Shown here piece by piece: positions 10,299 through 20,520 of a stretch of DNA of 64,000 nt. Position numbers and translations under genes: made by a program. The notes under the pieces are model-generated. The model saw only the letters and a program-made list of their open reading frames with translations. It had not been told where the DNA came from and did not search any database. The stretch is from Kosakonia pseudosacchari (GTDB lineage: Bacteria; Pseudomonadota; Gammaproteobacteria; Enterobacterales; Enterobacteriaceae). Location of the stretch: positions 124,001-188,000 of the forward strand of contig NZ_FXWP01000011.1 of assembly GCF_900184035.1 (NCBI RefSeq). The letters are read 5' to 3'. Position 1 is the first letter of the stretch, and each line of letters begins with the position of its first letter.

Positions 10299-10358
10299 AT
10301 GATTGAACATGAACTGGGGAACTGGAAAGACTTTATCGAAGGCATGCTTCGTAAATAA
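10299..10358 (+). CDS. ypfM: 19-residue small protein YpfM
   Basis: A 19-codon ORF encoding MIEHELGNWKDFIEGMLRK, nearly identical to E. coli YpfM, which also sits next to acrD. AGAGAGG lies upstream of the ATG. A bidirectional terminator follows at 10424. The peptide is amphipathic and has no known function. The conserved neighbourhood and sequence argue that it is a true gene despite its length. Confidence 0.88.
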   Translation: MIEHELGNWKDFIEGMLRK

Positions 10359-10423
10359 TTTCCAGACGAACGATTAAGCAGTGACGGCTTGATAAATAAC
10401 AATGTGAACCAACACATGAAAAA

Positions 10424-10446
10424 GGCGACCAACTGGTCGCCTTTTT
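10424..10446. terminator. Bidirectional terminator between ypfM and acrD
   Basis: GGCGACCA/TGGTCGCC stem with a 2-base loop, flanked by AAAAA on the left and TTTTT on the right. It therefore has a T tract for both the ypfM and the acrD transcript. Confidence 0.88.
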
Positions 10447-10458
10447 GTTATGCAGACA

Positions 10459-13400
10459 TTACTGCGCGCGCGCTTTGAGCGGGAAACGGCGGCGCACCAG
10501 CACGAAGAACAGCGGCACGAAGAAGATTGCCAGCACGGTCGCGGAAATCATCCCGCCCATCACACCGGTACCCACGGCATGCTGGCTGCCGGAGCCAGCG
10601 CCGGTGCTGGTTGCCATTGGCAGCACACCGAAAACGAACGCCAGCGAGGTCATCAGAATCGGCCGTAAACGCTGACGGCAGGCATGCAGCGTGGAGACCA
10701 GCAGATCTTCGCCTTTGGCATTCATGTCGTTGGCAAATTCGACGATGAGTATCGCGTTTTTCGCCGACAGGCCTATTACTGTTAACAACCCGACCTGGAA
10801 GTAGACATCGTTCTCCAGCCCGCGCATCCAGGTCGCCAGCAACGCGCCAATCACGCCAAGCGGCACCACCAGCATCACCGAGAACGGCACCGACCAGCTC
10901 TCATACAGTGCCGCGAGGCACAGGAACACCACCAACAGGGAAACCGCATATAACGCCGGTGCCTGCGCACCGGAAAGGCGTTCCTGGTAGGACATGGCGG
11001 TCCACTCCAGACCAAAGCCAGTAGGCAACTGACTAACCAGTTTCTCCATCACATCCATCGCCGTACCGGTGCTGACGCCGGGTGCGGATTCGCCGACAAT
11101 CTCGACTGCGGCATAACCGTTGTAGCGTTCAAGGCGCGGCGAGCCGGTTTCCCAGCGCGAGGTGGCAAACGCGGAGAACGGCACCATTCCACCGCTGCTA
11201 TTTCGCACATACCAGAGGTTGATATCGTCCGGCAGCATGCGGTATTTCGCCGCCGCTTGTACGTAGACCTTTTTCACGCGTCCGCGATCCATAAAGTCAT
11301 TCACATAGCTGGAGCCCCAGGCGGTTTTCAGCGTGTTGTTAATATCATCAATCGACACGCCCAGCGCCTGCGCTTTGCGCTGATCGATATCGATTTGCAG
11401 CTGTGCGCTGTCATCAAGACCGTTATGGCGAACGCGGGTCAGCGCCGGATCTTTCGTCGCCATCTCAATCAGGCGATCGCGGGCCGCCATCAGAGCGTCG
11501 TGCCCTGCACCGGCATGATCCTGCAATTCCATATCGAAACCGGCCGAACTTCCCATGCCACTGATAGCGGGCGGGCTGCTGGCGAAAACGCGGGCTTCAC
11601 TGATGCGGCTAAACGCTTTGGTGGCGCGTTCGATAATGGCAAAGGCGCTACCACTGTTCGGATCGCGGGCTTCCCAGTCTTTCAGGCGGATAAACAAACG
11701 CGCCACGTTCTGCCCGTTACCACCGGGGCCGGAACCGACGGTGGCAAACACCGACTCGACATTCGCTTTCTCGTGGGTGAAGAAATAGTCTTCGACTTTC
11801 TGCACCACTTTCAGCGTCTGCTGTTGCGTAGCCCCGCTCGGCAACTGCACGGATGTGGTAAACATACCCCTGTCTTCAAGCGGCAGAAATGACGTTGGCA
11901 GACGCAGGAACAGCAGCACCATGCCGCCAATCAGCAGTACATAGAGCAAAATCCAGCGCAGGCTGCGATGCAAAATCTTACCGACGGCGGTTTCATAACG
12001 ATCGGCGTTGCGGTTGAACAGACGGTTAAAGGCGCCGAAAAAGCCTTTCTGCCCGTGCAGTTCACCTTTATGCAGCGGCTTGAGCAGCGTGGCGCACAGC
12101 GCCGGGGTGAGGATCATCGCCACCAGCACAGAAAGCACCATCGCCGAAACAATGGTGATAGAGAACTGGCGATAAATCGCGCCGGTAGTGCCGCCAAAGA
12201 AGGCCATCGGCACAAATACCGCCGACAATACCATCGCAATCCCCACCAGCGCGCCCTGGATCTGCCCCATCGATTTGCGTGTCGCTTCCCTGGGCGACAG
12301 CCCTTCTTCGGTCATGATGCGTTCGACGTTTTCCACTACCACAATCGCATCATCCACCAGCAGACCGATGGCGAGCACCATGGCGAACATGGTCAGGGTG
12401 TTGATGCTATAGCCGAATGCGTAGAGCACCGCGAACGTGCCAAGCAGTACGACCGGCACGGCGATAGTGGGGATCAGCGTGGCGCGGAAATTTTGCAGGA
12501 ACAGGTACATCACCAGAAACACCAGCGCGATAGCTTCAAGCAGGGTTTTCACTACATCGATAATCGAGGCTTTAACAAACGAGGTGGTTTCGTAAGCGAC
12601 TTTATATTCCAGACCGTGCGGGAAAAAGGGAGCCAGCTCGTTTAGGCGGTTAATCACCAGTTCTGCCGTCGCCATTTCGTTAGCGCCGGAGGCCAGTTTT
12701 ACACCCAGACCAGAAGCCGGGTTGCCGTTAAAACGGCTCAGGTAGTCATATTTCTCTGCGCCCAGTTCCACCGTCGCCACGTCACCCAGGCGCACTTCTG
12801 AACCGTCCTGATTCACGCGCAGCGTAATATTGCGAAACTGTTCCGGCGTTTGTAAAAGCGACTGGGCGTTGATAGTGGCGTTTAACGCCTGGCGATCGAC
12901 AGAAGGGGTTCCGCCAAGTTGCCCGACGGCAATTTGCGCATTCTGCGACGAAATGGCGCTGGTGACGTCCGAGGCGGTGAGCTGGTAACTGTTGAGCTTC
13001 GCCGGATCGAGCCAGATACGCATTGAATATTGCGAACCGTAGGCGTCGATATCGCCAACGCCGTTTACGCGGCTAATCGGATCCTGAATATTACTTGCCA
13101 CGTAATCGGAGATATCTTGCTTATCCATCGAACCGTCGGTGGAGACAAACGCGATGGTTAAAATGTTGGTATCACCGGTTTTGCGCACCGTGACACCCTG
13201 GTTTTGCACGGCTTGCGGGAGTTTACGCATCGCCGATTGCAGCTGGTTTTGTACCTGCTGCACGGCTTCATCAGGATCGGTACCGGCACTGAAATTGAGG
13301 GTGACCGTTGCCTGCCCGGTGGCGCTGCTTTGCGAGGACATATACATTAAATTATCGAGGCCGGTCATATTCTGCTCGATAACCTGCGTCACGGTGTTTT

Positions 13401-13572
13401 CCAGCGTTTGCGCCGATGCGCCAGGGTAGTTAGCGGTAATGCGGACGTTAGGCGGTGCTAAATCGGGATATTGTTCGACGGGTAAAGAAATAATGGCTAG
13501 TGTCCCCGTAAGACAGATCAGGATCGCCAGCACCCACGCAAAAATGGGGCGATCAATAAAAAAATTCGCCAT
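10459..13572 (-). CDS. acrD: Aminoglycoside/multidrug RND efflux pump AcrD
   Basis: 1037-residue inner-membrane RND transporter, the same length as E. coli AcrD. It exports aminoglycosides and other amphiphilic drugs with AcrA and TolC, powered by proton import. It begins [17 protein letters not shown], and has twelve membrane helices and two large periplasmic loops. The proton-relay aspartates lie in [18 protein letters not shown] (near residue 400). No acrA homologue is adjacent, as in E. coli. A BaeR box lies upstream. Confidence 0.96.
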   Translation of the reverse strand: MANFFIDRPIFAWVLAILICLTGTLAIISLPVEQYPDLAPPNVRITANYPGASAQTLENTVTQVIEQNMTGLDNLMYMSSQSSATGQATVTLNFSAGTDPDEAVQQVQNQLQSAMRKLPQAVQNQGVTVRKTGDTNILTIAFVSTDGSMDKQDISDYVASNIQDPISRVNGVGDIDAYGSQYSMRIWLDPAKLNSYQLTASDVTSAISSQNAQIAVGQLGGTPSVDRQALNATINAQSLLQTPEQFRNITLRVNQDGSEVRLGDVATVELGAEKYDYLSRFNGNPASGLGVKLASGANEMATAELVINRLNELAPFFPHGLEYKVAYETTSFVKASIIDVVKTLLEAIALVFLVMYLFLQNFRATLIPTIAVPVVLLGTFAVLYAFGYSINTLTMFAMVLAIGLLVDDAIVVVENVERIMTEEGLSPREATRKSMGQIQGALVGIAMVLSAVFVPMAFFGGTTGAIYRQFSITIVSAMVLSVLVAMILTPALCATLLKPLHKGELHGQKGFFGAFNRLFNRNADRYETAVGKILHRSLRWILLYVLLIGGMVLLFLRLPTSFLPLEDRGMFTTSVQLPSGATQQQTLKVVQKVEDYFFTHEKANVESVFATVGSGPGGNGQNVARLFIRLKDWEARDPNSGSAFAIIERATKAFSRISEARVFASSPPAISGMGSSAGFDMELQDHAGAGHDALMAARDRLIEMATKDPALTRVRHNGLDDSAQLQIDIDQRKAQALGVSIDDINNTLKTAWGSSYVNDFMDRGRVKKVYVQAAAKYRMLPDDINLWYVRNSSGGMVPFSAFATSRWETGSPRLERYNGYAAVEIVGESAPGVSTGTAMDVMEKLVSQLPTGFGLEWTAMSYQERLSGAQAPALYAVSLLVVFLCLAALYESWSVPFSVMLVVPLGVIGALLATWMRGLENDVYFQVGLLTVIGLSAKNAILIVEFANDMNAKGEDLLVSTLHACRQRLRPILMTSLAFVFGVLPMATSTGAGSGSQHAVGTGVMGGMISATVLAIFFVPLFFVLVRRRFPLKARAQ

Positions 13573-13645
13573 CAGAAATAAAACCTCATATTGCTGCGCA
13601 TCGTTATAGTGACATTGCTTGCATCAATGTAGCGGCAATGCAGAA

Positions 13646-13663
13646 ACCAATCGTGGAGAAAAA
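13646..13663 (-). promoter_or_regulatory. BaeR box upstream of acrD
   Basis: On the minus strand TTTTTCTCCACGATTGGT matches the published BaeR consensus TTTTTCTCCATDATTGGC at 16 of 18 positions. It lies 73 bases upstream of the acrD start, in the correct orientation. BaeSR activates acrD during envelope stress in E. coli and Salmonella; the same control is expected here. Confidence 0.8.
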
Positions 13664-13771
13664 AAGGAGAAAATGTAAATTATCATGCCCGATTAAGGCA
13701 TAACTATGCATAGCGATACTTAAGCAAAATTTCCTCCTGCACAAACTCATTTAACTTTAAATTCTTTACAC

Positions 13772-15466
13772 TTATTGACGCTCCGCGCTGACCGGTAATG
13801 GAAAACGAAACTGCACCTGGGTGCCGCAGCCCGGCGGAGAGACGATTTGCAGCACGCCGCCAAGGCGCTCGGCGCGCTCGCGCATGATCGTCAAGCCGTA
13901 ATGTCCGGCGGGCTCCTGCGTGCTCTTCATACCGATGCCGTTATCACGAATGTAGACCGAATGCAGTCCGTCAGGATCGGTCACACAGCTGACGGTGATT
14001 TCGCTGGCCTGCGCGTGCTTAATCGCGTTGATAACCGCTTCGCGCACAATTTGTAAAACGTTCATTTGCTGTTGCGCATCCAGCGCCTGCGTGGGTAAAC
14101 GGCAATCCAGATTCAGCTTCGCGCTGGTCTGGCTTTGCAATACGTCCAGGGCTTCACGCAGCGCGGCGGGCAGCGAGCTTTGCTGTAACGAGAGGCGAAA
14201 CGTGGTGAGCAGCTCACGCAACTGCTGCCACGCGTTGTTCAGACCCCGTGAAAAGTCGTCGATAATCAGGTGGGCAGGGGCATTATCTTCCGGCACCGAA
14301 CGTTTAAGCAGCGCCAGCTGGATACGCAAATAGGAGAGCATCTGCGCCAGCGAATCGTGCAGTTCGCGGGCGATGGTTGCGCGTTCTTCCATCAGCATTA
14401 ATTGCTGGTAATGCTTCTGCGCCTGGTTGATATAGAGCCCGCGCCCAAGAATGGTGGCGATATTGCACATCAGCGGCGCGGAGAGCGGCTGCTGGTGGCT
14501 TTGCCAGCGCAGCTCGCCCAGCATGTTCTCCTGCATATTGACCGGCAAGCTGTTTACCGGTAGTGCGGAGTTAAGCTCTCCTTGCTGGATCCGCCAGTTA
14601 TCATCGACAACCAGTTCCAGGAAGCAGGCTGCCTGATGATCGTAGACGATCTGCAACACGTGGCGCAGACACAGGGCGTCAATCTGGCTGGTGTTGAGCG
14701 CCTGCGAGCACTGGTACATCACCTCCAGCCGGCTGTTGGCTTCGTGCAGATCGCGGGTTTTTTCCGCCACCGACGTTTCCAGCGAGCGGTAGAGTTTAAA
14801 CAGTTGCCCCGACATTCGGTCGAACGTTGAAGCCAGTAACCCCAGTTCGTTATCCAGTTTGTTATCGAGCGGCAGCAAGGAAAATTGCCCTTGCTGGATA
14901 CGCTGGCACGTGGCGACCAGATTATTAAGGGGTTTGACGACCCGCTGGCGAATACGGCGCAGCGTAAAAAACACCAGCGTGAAAATCCCGGCTGCGCCCA
15001 GCATCGAAATAGCGACCACCAGCATCATTTTGCGTTCGGCGTAGTGCTGGAGCGCCAGCACGAACAAATCAATTTGCCCGACATAAGCCTGGATATTTTG
15101 TGCGTACCATTGCTGGTCACCCTGAATCAGATGCTTTTCCATCTGGTGCCAGTTTTCGTGCAATTGCCCATAACGTTGCTGCACTTCCTGCGGAACATAC
15201 CAGCGGTTCAGGGTTTGTAATACGGGAGAGTTCAGCGTCTGCTGGTAAATCTGGCGGTGGGGTTGTAGTTCAGCGGTCTGTTTTTGCAGCTCGTAACCAA
15301 GCCGGTAACTCTGCATGCGCAGCGACCCGGCAATATTGATGGCTTCCGCGTCCCGCAGGCTGCTGGCAAGCGTGATGAGCGCCACCCCGGTGGAAAGCAG
15401 TGACAGTAAAACAAGAGAGAAAAAGGCTCTGGCCAGGCTTCCTGAAACAGGTTTTTTGACGATCAC
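13772..15466 (-). CDS. narQ: Nitrate/nitrite sensor histidine kinase NarQ
   Basis: 564-residue membrane sensor kinase that phosphorylates NarL and NarP in response to nitrate or nitrite. TM1 is near residues 12-36. The periplasmic sensor begins with the nitrate P-box (EAINIAGSLRMQSYRLGYEL, about 41-60). TM2 is near 145-165, followed by HAMP, a signalling helix, a GAF-like module, and the HisKA_3 dimerisation helix with the phospho-acceptor His in ATIARELHDSLAQ. A GHKL ATPase ends the protein. I chose the GTG at 15466 (GGGAAG 6 bases upstream) because IVKKPVSGSLARAFF then aligns with the E. coli start; a TTG 5 codons earlier is possible. It is divergent from aegA. Confidence 0.93.
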   Translation of the reverse strand: MIVKKPVSGSLARAFFSLVLLSLLSTGVALITLASSLRDAEAINIAGSLRMQSYRLGYELQKQTAELQPHRQIYQQTLNSPVLQTLNRWYVPQEVQQRYGQLHENWHQMEKHLIQGDQQWYAQNIQAYVGQIDLFVLALQHYAERKMMLVVAISMLGAAGIFTLVFFTLRRIRQRVVKPLNNLVATCQRIQQGQFSLLPLDNKLDNELGLLASTFDRMSGQLFKLYRSLETSVAEKTRDLHEANSRLEVMYQCSQALNTSQIDALCLRHVLQIVYDHQAACFLELVVDDNWRIQQGELNSALPVNSLPVNMQENMLGELRWQSHQQPLSAPLMCNIATILGRGLYINQAQKHYQQLMLMEERATIARELHDSLAQMLSYLRIQLALLKRSVPEDNAPAHLIIDDFSRGLNNAWQQLRELLTTFRLSLQQSSLPAALREALDVLQSQTSAKLNLDCRLPTQALDAQQQMNVLQIVREAVINAIKHAQASEITVSCVTDPDGLHSVYIRDNGIGMKSTQEPAGHYGLTIMRERAERLGGVLQIVSPPGCGTQVQFRFPLPVSAERQ

Positions 15467-15689
15467 TGCAGCGCTTCCCAATCCTGATGTTACGTACAGA
15501 AAACATCGGCCTGAACGTCCATCGAATGAAATAATTTTTCAGAAATCCTGAAATAAATTGATCTGCTACAAGCTCGTGACAAATAGATAACCTTTCTGGG
15601 CAATTGAACATTGCCTGTGTCGTGCTGCCCCGGTAAATACAATGCTCATATAAAAAATAAGGTTTATTAAACCAGAAAAGAAGGGTGCC

Positions 15690-17670
15690 ATGAATCGTTT
15701 TATTATGGCGAATAGCCAGCAATGTTATAGGATGTCGTGCCTGTGAAGTCGCGTGTGTGATGGCGCACAATGACGAACAACATGTGTTAAGCGCCGCGCA
15801 TTTTCACCCCCGGATCACCGTGGTAAAACACCAACAGCACCGCAGCGCGGTGACCTGCCATCACTGTGAAGCTGCGCCCTGTGCCCGCAGTTGCCCGAAT
15901 GGCGCAATCAGTCGTGTTGATGAGGCGATTCAGGTCAATCAGCAAAAATGTATTGGCTGTAAATCCTGCGTGGTGGCTTGCCCGTTTGGCACCATGCAAG
16001 TGCTGGTCACGCCGATTGGCGACGGGCTGGTGAAAGCCACCGCACACAAATGCGATCTGTGCCAGGGCAGGGCGGAGGGCCCTGCCTGCGCGCAGAATTG
16101 CCCGGCCGATGCGCTGCAACTGGTAAACAGCGACGCGCTGGCGGGGTTTGCGAAATCACGCCGTCTGCGTACCGCCAGCCAGGAGGCGCAGCCGTGGCAC
16201 AGTGTTGCGGCGCTGACGCCCGCCTTTAACGACCGCAAAGTGCGGCAGATGCGTAAAACGCCGCCGCGCGGTGAGCCTGATAAGCTGCCACTGGCGGCGC
16301 GTAAAAGTGGTTTTGATGAGATCTATCTGCCGTTTCGCGCCGATCAGGCCAATCGTGAGGCTGAGCGCTGCCTGACGTGTGGTGACCACAGCATTTGCGA
16401 ATGGACTTGTCCGCTGCATAACCATATTCCGCAGTGGATCGAGCGGGTGAAAGTGGGCGACATTGCGGCGGCCGTCGAACTTTCGCATCAAACCAACTGC
16501 TTGCCGGAGATCACCGGTCGTGTCTGCCCGCAAGACCGGCTGTGCGAAGGGGCATGTACGGTGCGCGATGAGTATGGCGCGGTCACGATCGGCAATATTG
16601 AGCGCTATATCTCCGATCAGGCGCTGGCGCAGGGCTGGCAGCCCGATTTACAACAGGTTGCGGCGGTAGATAAGCGTATCGCGATTATCGGTGCTGGCCC
16701 GGCGGGCCTCGCCTGTGCGGATGTGCTCGCTCGCCACGGTGTGAGCGCCACGGTGTTCGATCGCCACCCGGAAATCGGTGGTTTGCTCACCTTCGGCATC
16801 CCCGCTTTTAAACTGGATAAATCGCTGCTGGCGCGTCGTCGGGAAATATTCAGCGCGATGGGCATCCGTTTTGAGCTTAATTGTGAGATTGGCAAAGATA
16901 TCGCGCTGGATATGCTGCTCAGCGATTACGACGCGGTGTTTGTAGGCGTTGGCACTTACCGTTCAATGAAAGCCGGGTTGCCAAATGAAGACGCTCCGGG
17001 CGTTTACGATGCGCTGCCGTTCCTGATTGCTAACACCCGCCAGTTAATGGGGTTGCCGGACAGCGCCGACGAGCCGTTTATCAATACTGAGGGACGCAAT
17101 GTCGTGGTGCTTGGCGGCGGCGATACGGCAATGGACTGTGTGCGTACCGCGCTGCGTCATGGCGCGGCAAAAGTGACCTGCGCCTACCGTCGCGACGAAG
17201 CCAACATGCCTGGCTCGAAGAAGGAGGTGAAAAATGCGCGGGATGAAGGGGCGGAGTTTGAGTTCAACGTTCAGCCGGTAAATCTGGAGCTGGATAAGAG
17301 CGGTAAAGTTTGCGGCATTCGCTTGCTGCGCACACAGCTTGGCGAGCCGGATGCCAATGGCCGCCGCCGTCCGGTGCCAATTGAAGGCAGCGAATTTGTG
17401 ATGCCTGCCGATGCGGTGATCATGGCGTTTGGTTTCAATCCGCATTCGATGCCGTGGCTGGAGCGTCACGGCGTGCGCATTGATGACTGGGGGCGCATTG
17501 CTGCCAGTGTCGAAAGCCAATATCGCTACCAGACCAGCAACCCGAAAATTTTCGCCGGGGGCGATGCGGTGCGCGGTGCCGATCTGGTAGTGACCGCGAT
17601 GGCGGAAGGGCGCCACGCCGCGCAGGGTATGATGGAGTGGCTGGGCGTCAAAGCGCCAGGGCAGCATTAA
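15690..17670 (+). pseudogene. aegA: aegA, oxidoreductase with Fe-S clusters, frameshifted in the first cluster motif
   Basis: AegA is a GltD-like FAD/NAD(P)-binding oxidoreductase with N-terminal ferredoxin domains, linked to anaerobic uric acid use in E. coli. The ATG at 15690 follows AAGGG and encodes MNRFIMANSQQC, as in E. coli. An extra T at 15725/15726 then shifts the frame, and that frame stops at 15744. Without the extra base the product would be 659 residues, the E. coli length, and restore the CxxCxxCxxxC cluster motif. The rest is open from 15760 (ATG, 636 codons): further Cys motifs (CHHCEAAPCARSC, CIGCKSCVVAC), a GltD helical domain, and GAGPAGLA and GGGDTAMDC nucleotide sites. 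An internal restart could give a shortened protein. TTGAT at 15558 resembles an FNR half-site. Confidence 0.8.
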
Positions 17671-17752
17671 GGCGTTTGTCATAAAACAGGCTTCACGGCG
17701 TCACGCTTAGCAGCGTAGTATTACGCAAAGTTATTAGCGCTCTGGAGCCTGT

Positions 17753-18328
17753 ATGTCGCTGAAAATTGAAGTTATCAAAGATAAAATCCTCTCTGAGAAT
17801 TATTTTGTCCTGCGCAATATCACCTACGATTTGACCCGTCAGGACGGCGAAGTGGTGCGTCATAAACGTGAAGTGTATGACCGGGGCGATGGCGCCACTA
17901 TCCTGTTGTATAACCGTGAAAAGCAGAGTGTGGTGCTGATCCGCCAGTTCCGCATTGCTACGTGGGTGAATGGCAACGTGGATGGTCGCCTGATTGAAAC
18001 CTGCGCCGGATTGCTCGATGACGATGAGCCGGAAGTGTGCATCCGTAAGGAAGCAATTGAAGAGACCGGCTACCAGGTTGGCGAAGTGCGCAAAGTATTT
18101 GAGCTGTATATGTCGCCGGGCGGGATAACGGAAATTGTCCACTTTTTTATTGCGGAATATAACGACGCGCAGCGCGCGAATAACGGTGGTGGCGTGGACG
18201 ATGAAGACATCGAAGTGCTGGAGTTGCCCTTCCGGCAAGTCTTAGCGATGGTCGCCAGCGGTGAGCTCCGTGATGGCAAGGCGGTGATTTTACTGCAATA
18301 TTTGCAAATGTCTGGCTTAATGGACTGA
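17753..18328 (+). CDS. nudK: GDP-mannose pyrophosphatase NudK
   Basis: 191-residue Nudix hydrolase that cleaves GDP-mannose to GMP and mannose 1-phosphate, with minor action on other sugar nucleotides. The Nudix helix KEAIEETGY lies at about residues 101-109, preceded by ETCAGLLD. Length equals E. coli NudK (YffH). It lies downstream of aegA after 82 bases, as in E. coli. Confidence 0.93.
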   Translation: MSLKIEVIKDKILSENYFVLRNITYDLTRQDGEVVRHKREVYDRGDGATILLYNREKQSVVLIRQFRIATWVNGNVDGRLIETCAGLLDDDEPEVCIRKEAIEETGYQVGEVRKVFELYMSPGGITEIVHFFIAEYNDAQRANNGGGVDDEDIEVLELPFRQVLAMVASGELRDGKAVILLQYLQMSGLMD

Positions 18329-18450
18329 AATGTATAGAGTTATTAGCTTCCCTTTCAGATGAAGCTATCCGATAAATCCGATTGAGCAAGCCAACCGGGA
18401 AATAGAATATACGCAGTTTCTGCGTCTATTCTTCCGGGGTTGTGCCAGCC

Positions 18451-19494
18451 ATGCGTTACCGCAGCGTTTTGACTTTGCTCTTCGGCCTTCTGGCCGCACC
18501 GTTGCTGTGCGCTGCGCCTGCGCAACAAACCTTTTCCGACTGGCAGGTCACCTGTAATAACCAGAATTTTTGTGTGGCTCGCAATATTGGTGAGCATCAG
18601 GGGCTGGTAATGACGCTGGAGCGCAGTGCGGGTGCGCGCACCGATGCTACACTGCGTATCGACTACGGCGGCATTGACGCGCCGATCACCAAAGAACCGC
18701 CGATTGCCGGGCGCTTACTCTTTGACGGTCAGCCACTGGCGCTGGCTGGCGAACGCTGGCAAATCACCCCGTGGCATCTGGTGACGGATAATACCGATGC
18801 CATCACTTCGTTTTTAAAAAACATTCAGGAAGGCCAGTCGCTTACCCTGCAAGGCAGCAAAGGCGAGATTTCTCTGCTGGGGCTGAAAGCGGCGCTGCTA
18901 TTTATTGATGCGCTGCAAAAACGCGTCGGCAGCGAAACGGCATGGATCAAAAAGGGCGATAGCCCCTCGTTAAGCGTTCCACCCGCACCTGCGTTGAAAA
19001 AGGTCGCCACGGCCAACGTTGCGCCAACCCCGCTGACGCACCAGGAGTTGAACGATTTACTGGATTACGGCACCTGGCGAATGAACAGCAGCCAGTGTTC
19101 GCTGGACCCAATGCGCCGGCAGGTGCGCGTGAGCGCGCTAACTGATGATAAAGCGTTGTTATTGATCGACTGTGAAGCGGGTGCCTATAACCTGGTTGAA
19201 CGCGCGTGGCTGGTATCGCGGGAAAAACCGTTTGCCGCACGGCTGGTGCGCCTGCTGCTGCCTTTCACGCCGGATAACGGTAACGATGAAATGGAGCTAA
19301 TGAACGCGGCGTTTGATGAGAAAACCCGCGAACTCACCACGCTCTCCAAAGGCCGCAGCCTGGCGGATTGTGGCGTGTCGAGCCGCTGGCGTTTTGACGG
19401 CCAGCGCTTTCGCCTGGTGCGTTACGCGCAGGAGCCTTCCTGCGATAGCTGGCACGGCCCCGATGCGTGGCCAACGCTATGGGTGACGCGCTAA
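18451..19494 (+). CDS. ypfG: Periplasmic DUF1176 protein YpfG
   Basis: 347-residue exported protein. The signal peptide is about MRYRSVLTLLFGLLAAPLLCA-A, with the mature part beginning APAQQTFSDWQVTCNN. DUF1176 spans most of the protein and has several Cys residues for disulfides (TCNNQNFCVARN; C near the end in PSCDSWHG). The ATG at 18451 gives exactly the E. coli YpfG length; a GTG three codons earlier is possible. Function is unknown. It lies between nudK and tktB as in E. coli, but an extra gene follows here. Confidence 0.85.
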   Translation: MRYRSVLTLLFGLLAAPLLCAAPAQQTFSDWQVTCNNQNFCVARNIGEHQGLVMTLERSAGARTDATLRIDYGGIDAPITKEPPIAGRLLFDGQPLALAGERWQITPWHLVTDNTDAITSFLKNIQEGQSLTLQGSKGEISLLGLKAALLFIDALQKRVGSETAWIKKGDSPSLSVPPAPALKKVATANVAPTPLTHQELNDLLDYGTWRMNSSQCSLDPMRRQVRVSALTDDKALLLIDCEAGAYNLVERAWLVSREKPFAARLVRLLLPFTPDNGNDEMELMNAAFDEKTRELTTLSKGRSLADCGVSSRWRFDGQRFRLVRYAQEPSCDSWHGPDAWPTLWVTR

Positions 19495-19543
19495 CCCTTC
19501 GCTGACATAATCCCTTGCGGATATTTTCATCGGGAAGGGAATA

Positions 19544-20482
19544 ATGAAACGCTTTTACCCACAATGGCTTGCGGCCTGCGTGCTCTTTTTTGCCGTTCTG
19601 CCTGCACAGGCTGAACTGACCTCAGCGGATAAACAGAGTATCGCCCAGCTTGTCGATGTCTGGAATAACCACCTGAATGGCAATACCCAGGCAACCGGCA
19701 ACGATCTCTATGCGGCTCAGGTCGAATGGTTTGGCCAGCGTCTTGAGCGCGACGAGGTGCTGCGTCGCCAGCAAGCGTTCACCTCTCACTCACCGCACTA
19801 TGCGCAGCGCATTATCACCACGCTTGATATTGCCGAAGATGAGGCGGGTAATGTCCAGGTTGAGTTTGTCAAACAAGCCGGGCTCGATGAAAAACAGGTA
19901 AAAAACTACCCGGCACAGCTTACCTTCAGCAAGCAGCCTGAGGGCTGGCGTATTAGCGGCGAAACCGATTTGCTCACCCGCCTGAATCAAAAAGAGGCGT
20001 CGGTGCAGGGGCTTTTGACCAAAGGCAAGTTTGACGGCAACAGTAAAGATGTCGTGTGGGTGAACGCGCGTGACCCCAAAACCGGCGGCAGCTGCGATGA
20101 AGAGGGCGACTGTGAATGTAAACTCTGGAGCAGCAACCCGGCTGTACAACCGGCGGTGGTGCCGCAGTGCATTGGTGGCGGAGTGGAAACGCTGTCGCAG
20201 CTCGATGATAGCGGGCGCGATCGGGTCGTTGTGTTCCCGCAGTGGTGGACCAGCGCCTGGCGGGTGGTCTATGTCTTCGATATCCAGCATGGGCAATGGA
20301 CGAAAGCGCTGCCTTCGTTTCCCATCAACATCAATATTCAGGAAGACGATGACGCCGCCACGCTGGTGAAACGCGATACGCAGCACAACGGCAATGTGCT
20401 GGTGAAAAAAGCGCTGTGGGATGAAAAGCAGGAAGACATCGTCACGCCGCAGGAGAGCGAGCCGTTGCTGGTGGTGAAATAA
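19544..20482 (+). CDS. Predicted periplasmic protein, not recognised
   Basis: 312 residues with a clear Sec signal peptide (MKRFYPQWLAACVLFFAVLPAQA, cleavage after residue 23). The first half (about 24-140) is alpha/beta and looks like an NTF2-like fold (I infer this from pattern only). A cysteine cluster CDEEGDCECKLW at about 183-194 and a further Cys near 209 suggest disulfides. The C-terminal part is rich in Trp and acidic residues (VVFPQWWTSAW). E. coli K-12 has no gene here. It starts 49 bases after ypfG and may be co-transcribed with it. No function can be assigned. Confidence 0.8.
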   Translation: MKRFYPQWLAACVLFFAVLPAQAELTSADKQSIAQLVDVWNNHLNGNTQATGNDLYAAQVEWFGQRLERDEVLRRQQAFTSHSPHYAQRIITTLDIAEDEAGNVQVEFVKQAGLDEKQVKNYPAQLTFSKQPEGWRISGETDLLTRLNQKEASVQGLLTKGKFDGNSKDVVWVNARDPKTGGSCDEEGDCECKLWSSNPAVQPAVVPQCIGGGVETLSQLDDSGRDRVVVFPQWWTSAWRVVYVFDIQHGQWTKALPSFPININIQEDDDAATLVKRDTQHNGNVLVKKALWDEKQEDIVTPQESEPLLVVK

Positions 20483-20487
20483 AAGTA

Positions 20488-20514
20488 GCGCGCCAGCCGT
20501 AGACGCTGGCGCGC
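20488..20514. terminator. Terminator between the 19544 gene and tktB
   Basis: Perfect 10-bp stem GCGCGCCAGC/GCTGGCGCGC with a 7-base loop between two converging genes. A TTATTTTTT run follows on the plus strand after 6 bases, and TACTTTTA on the minus strand. Confidence 0.75.
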
Positions 20515-20520
20515 CCACGC

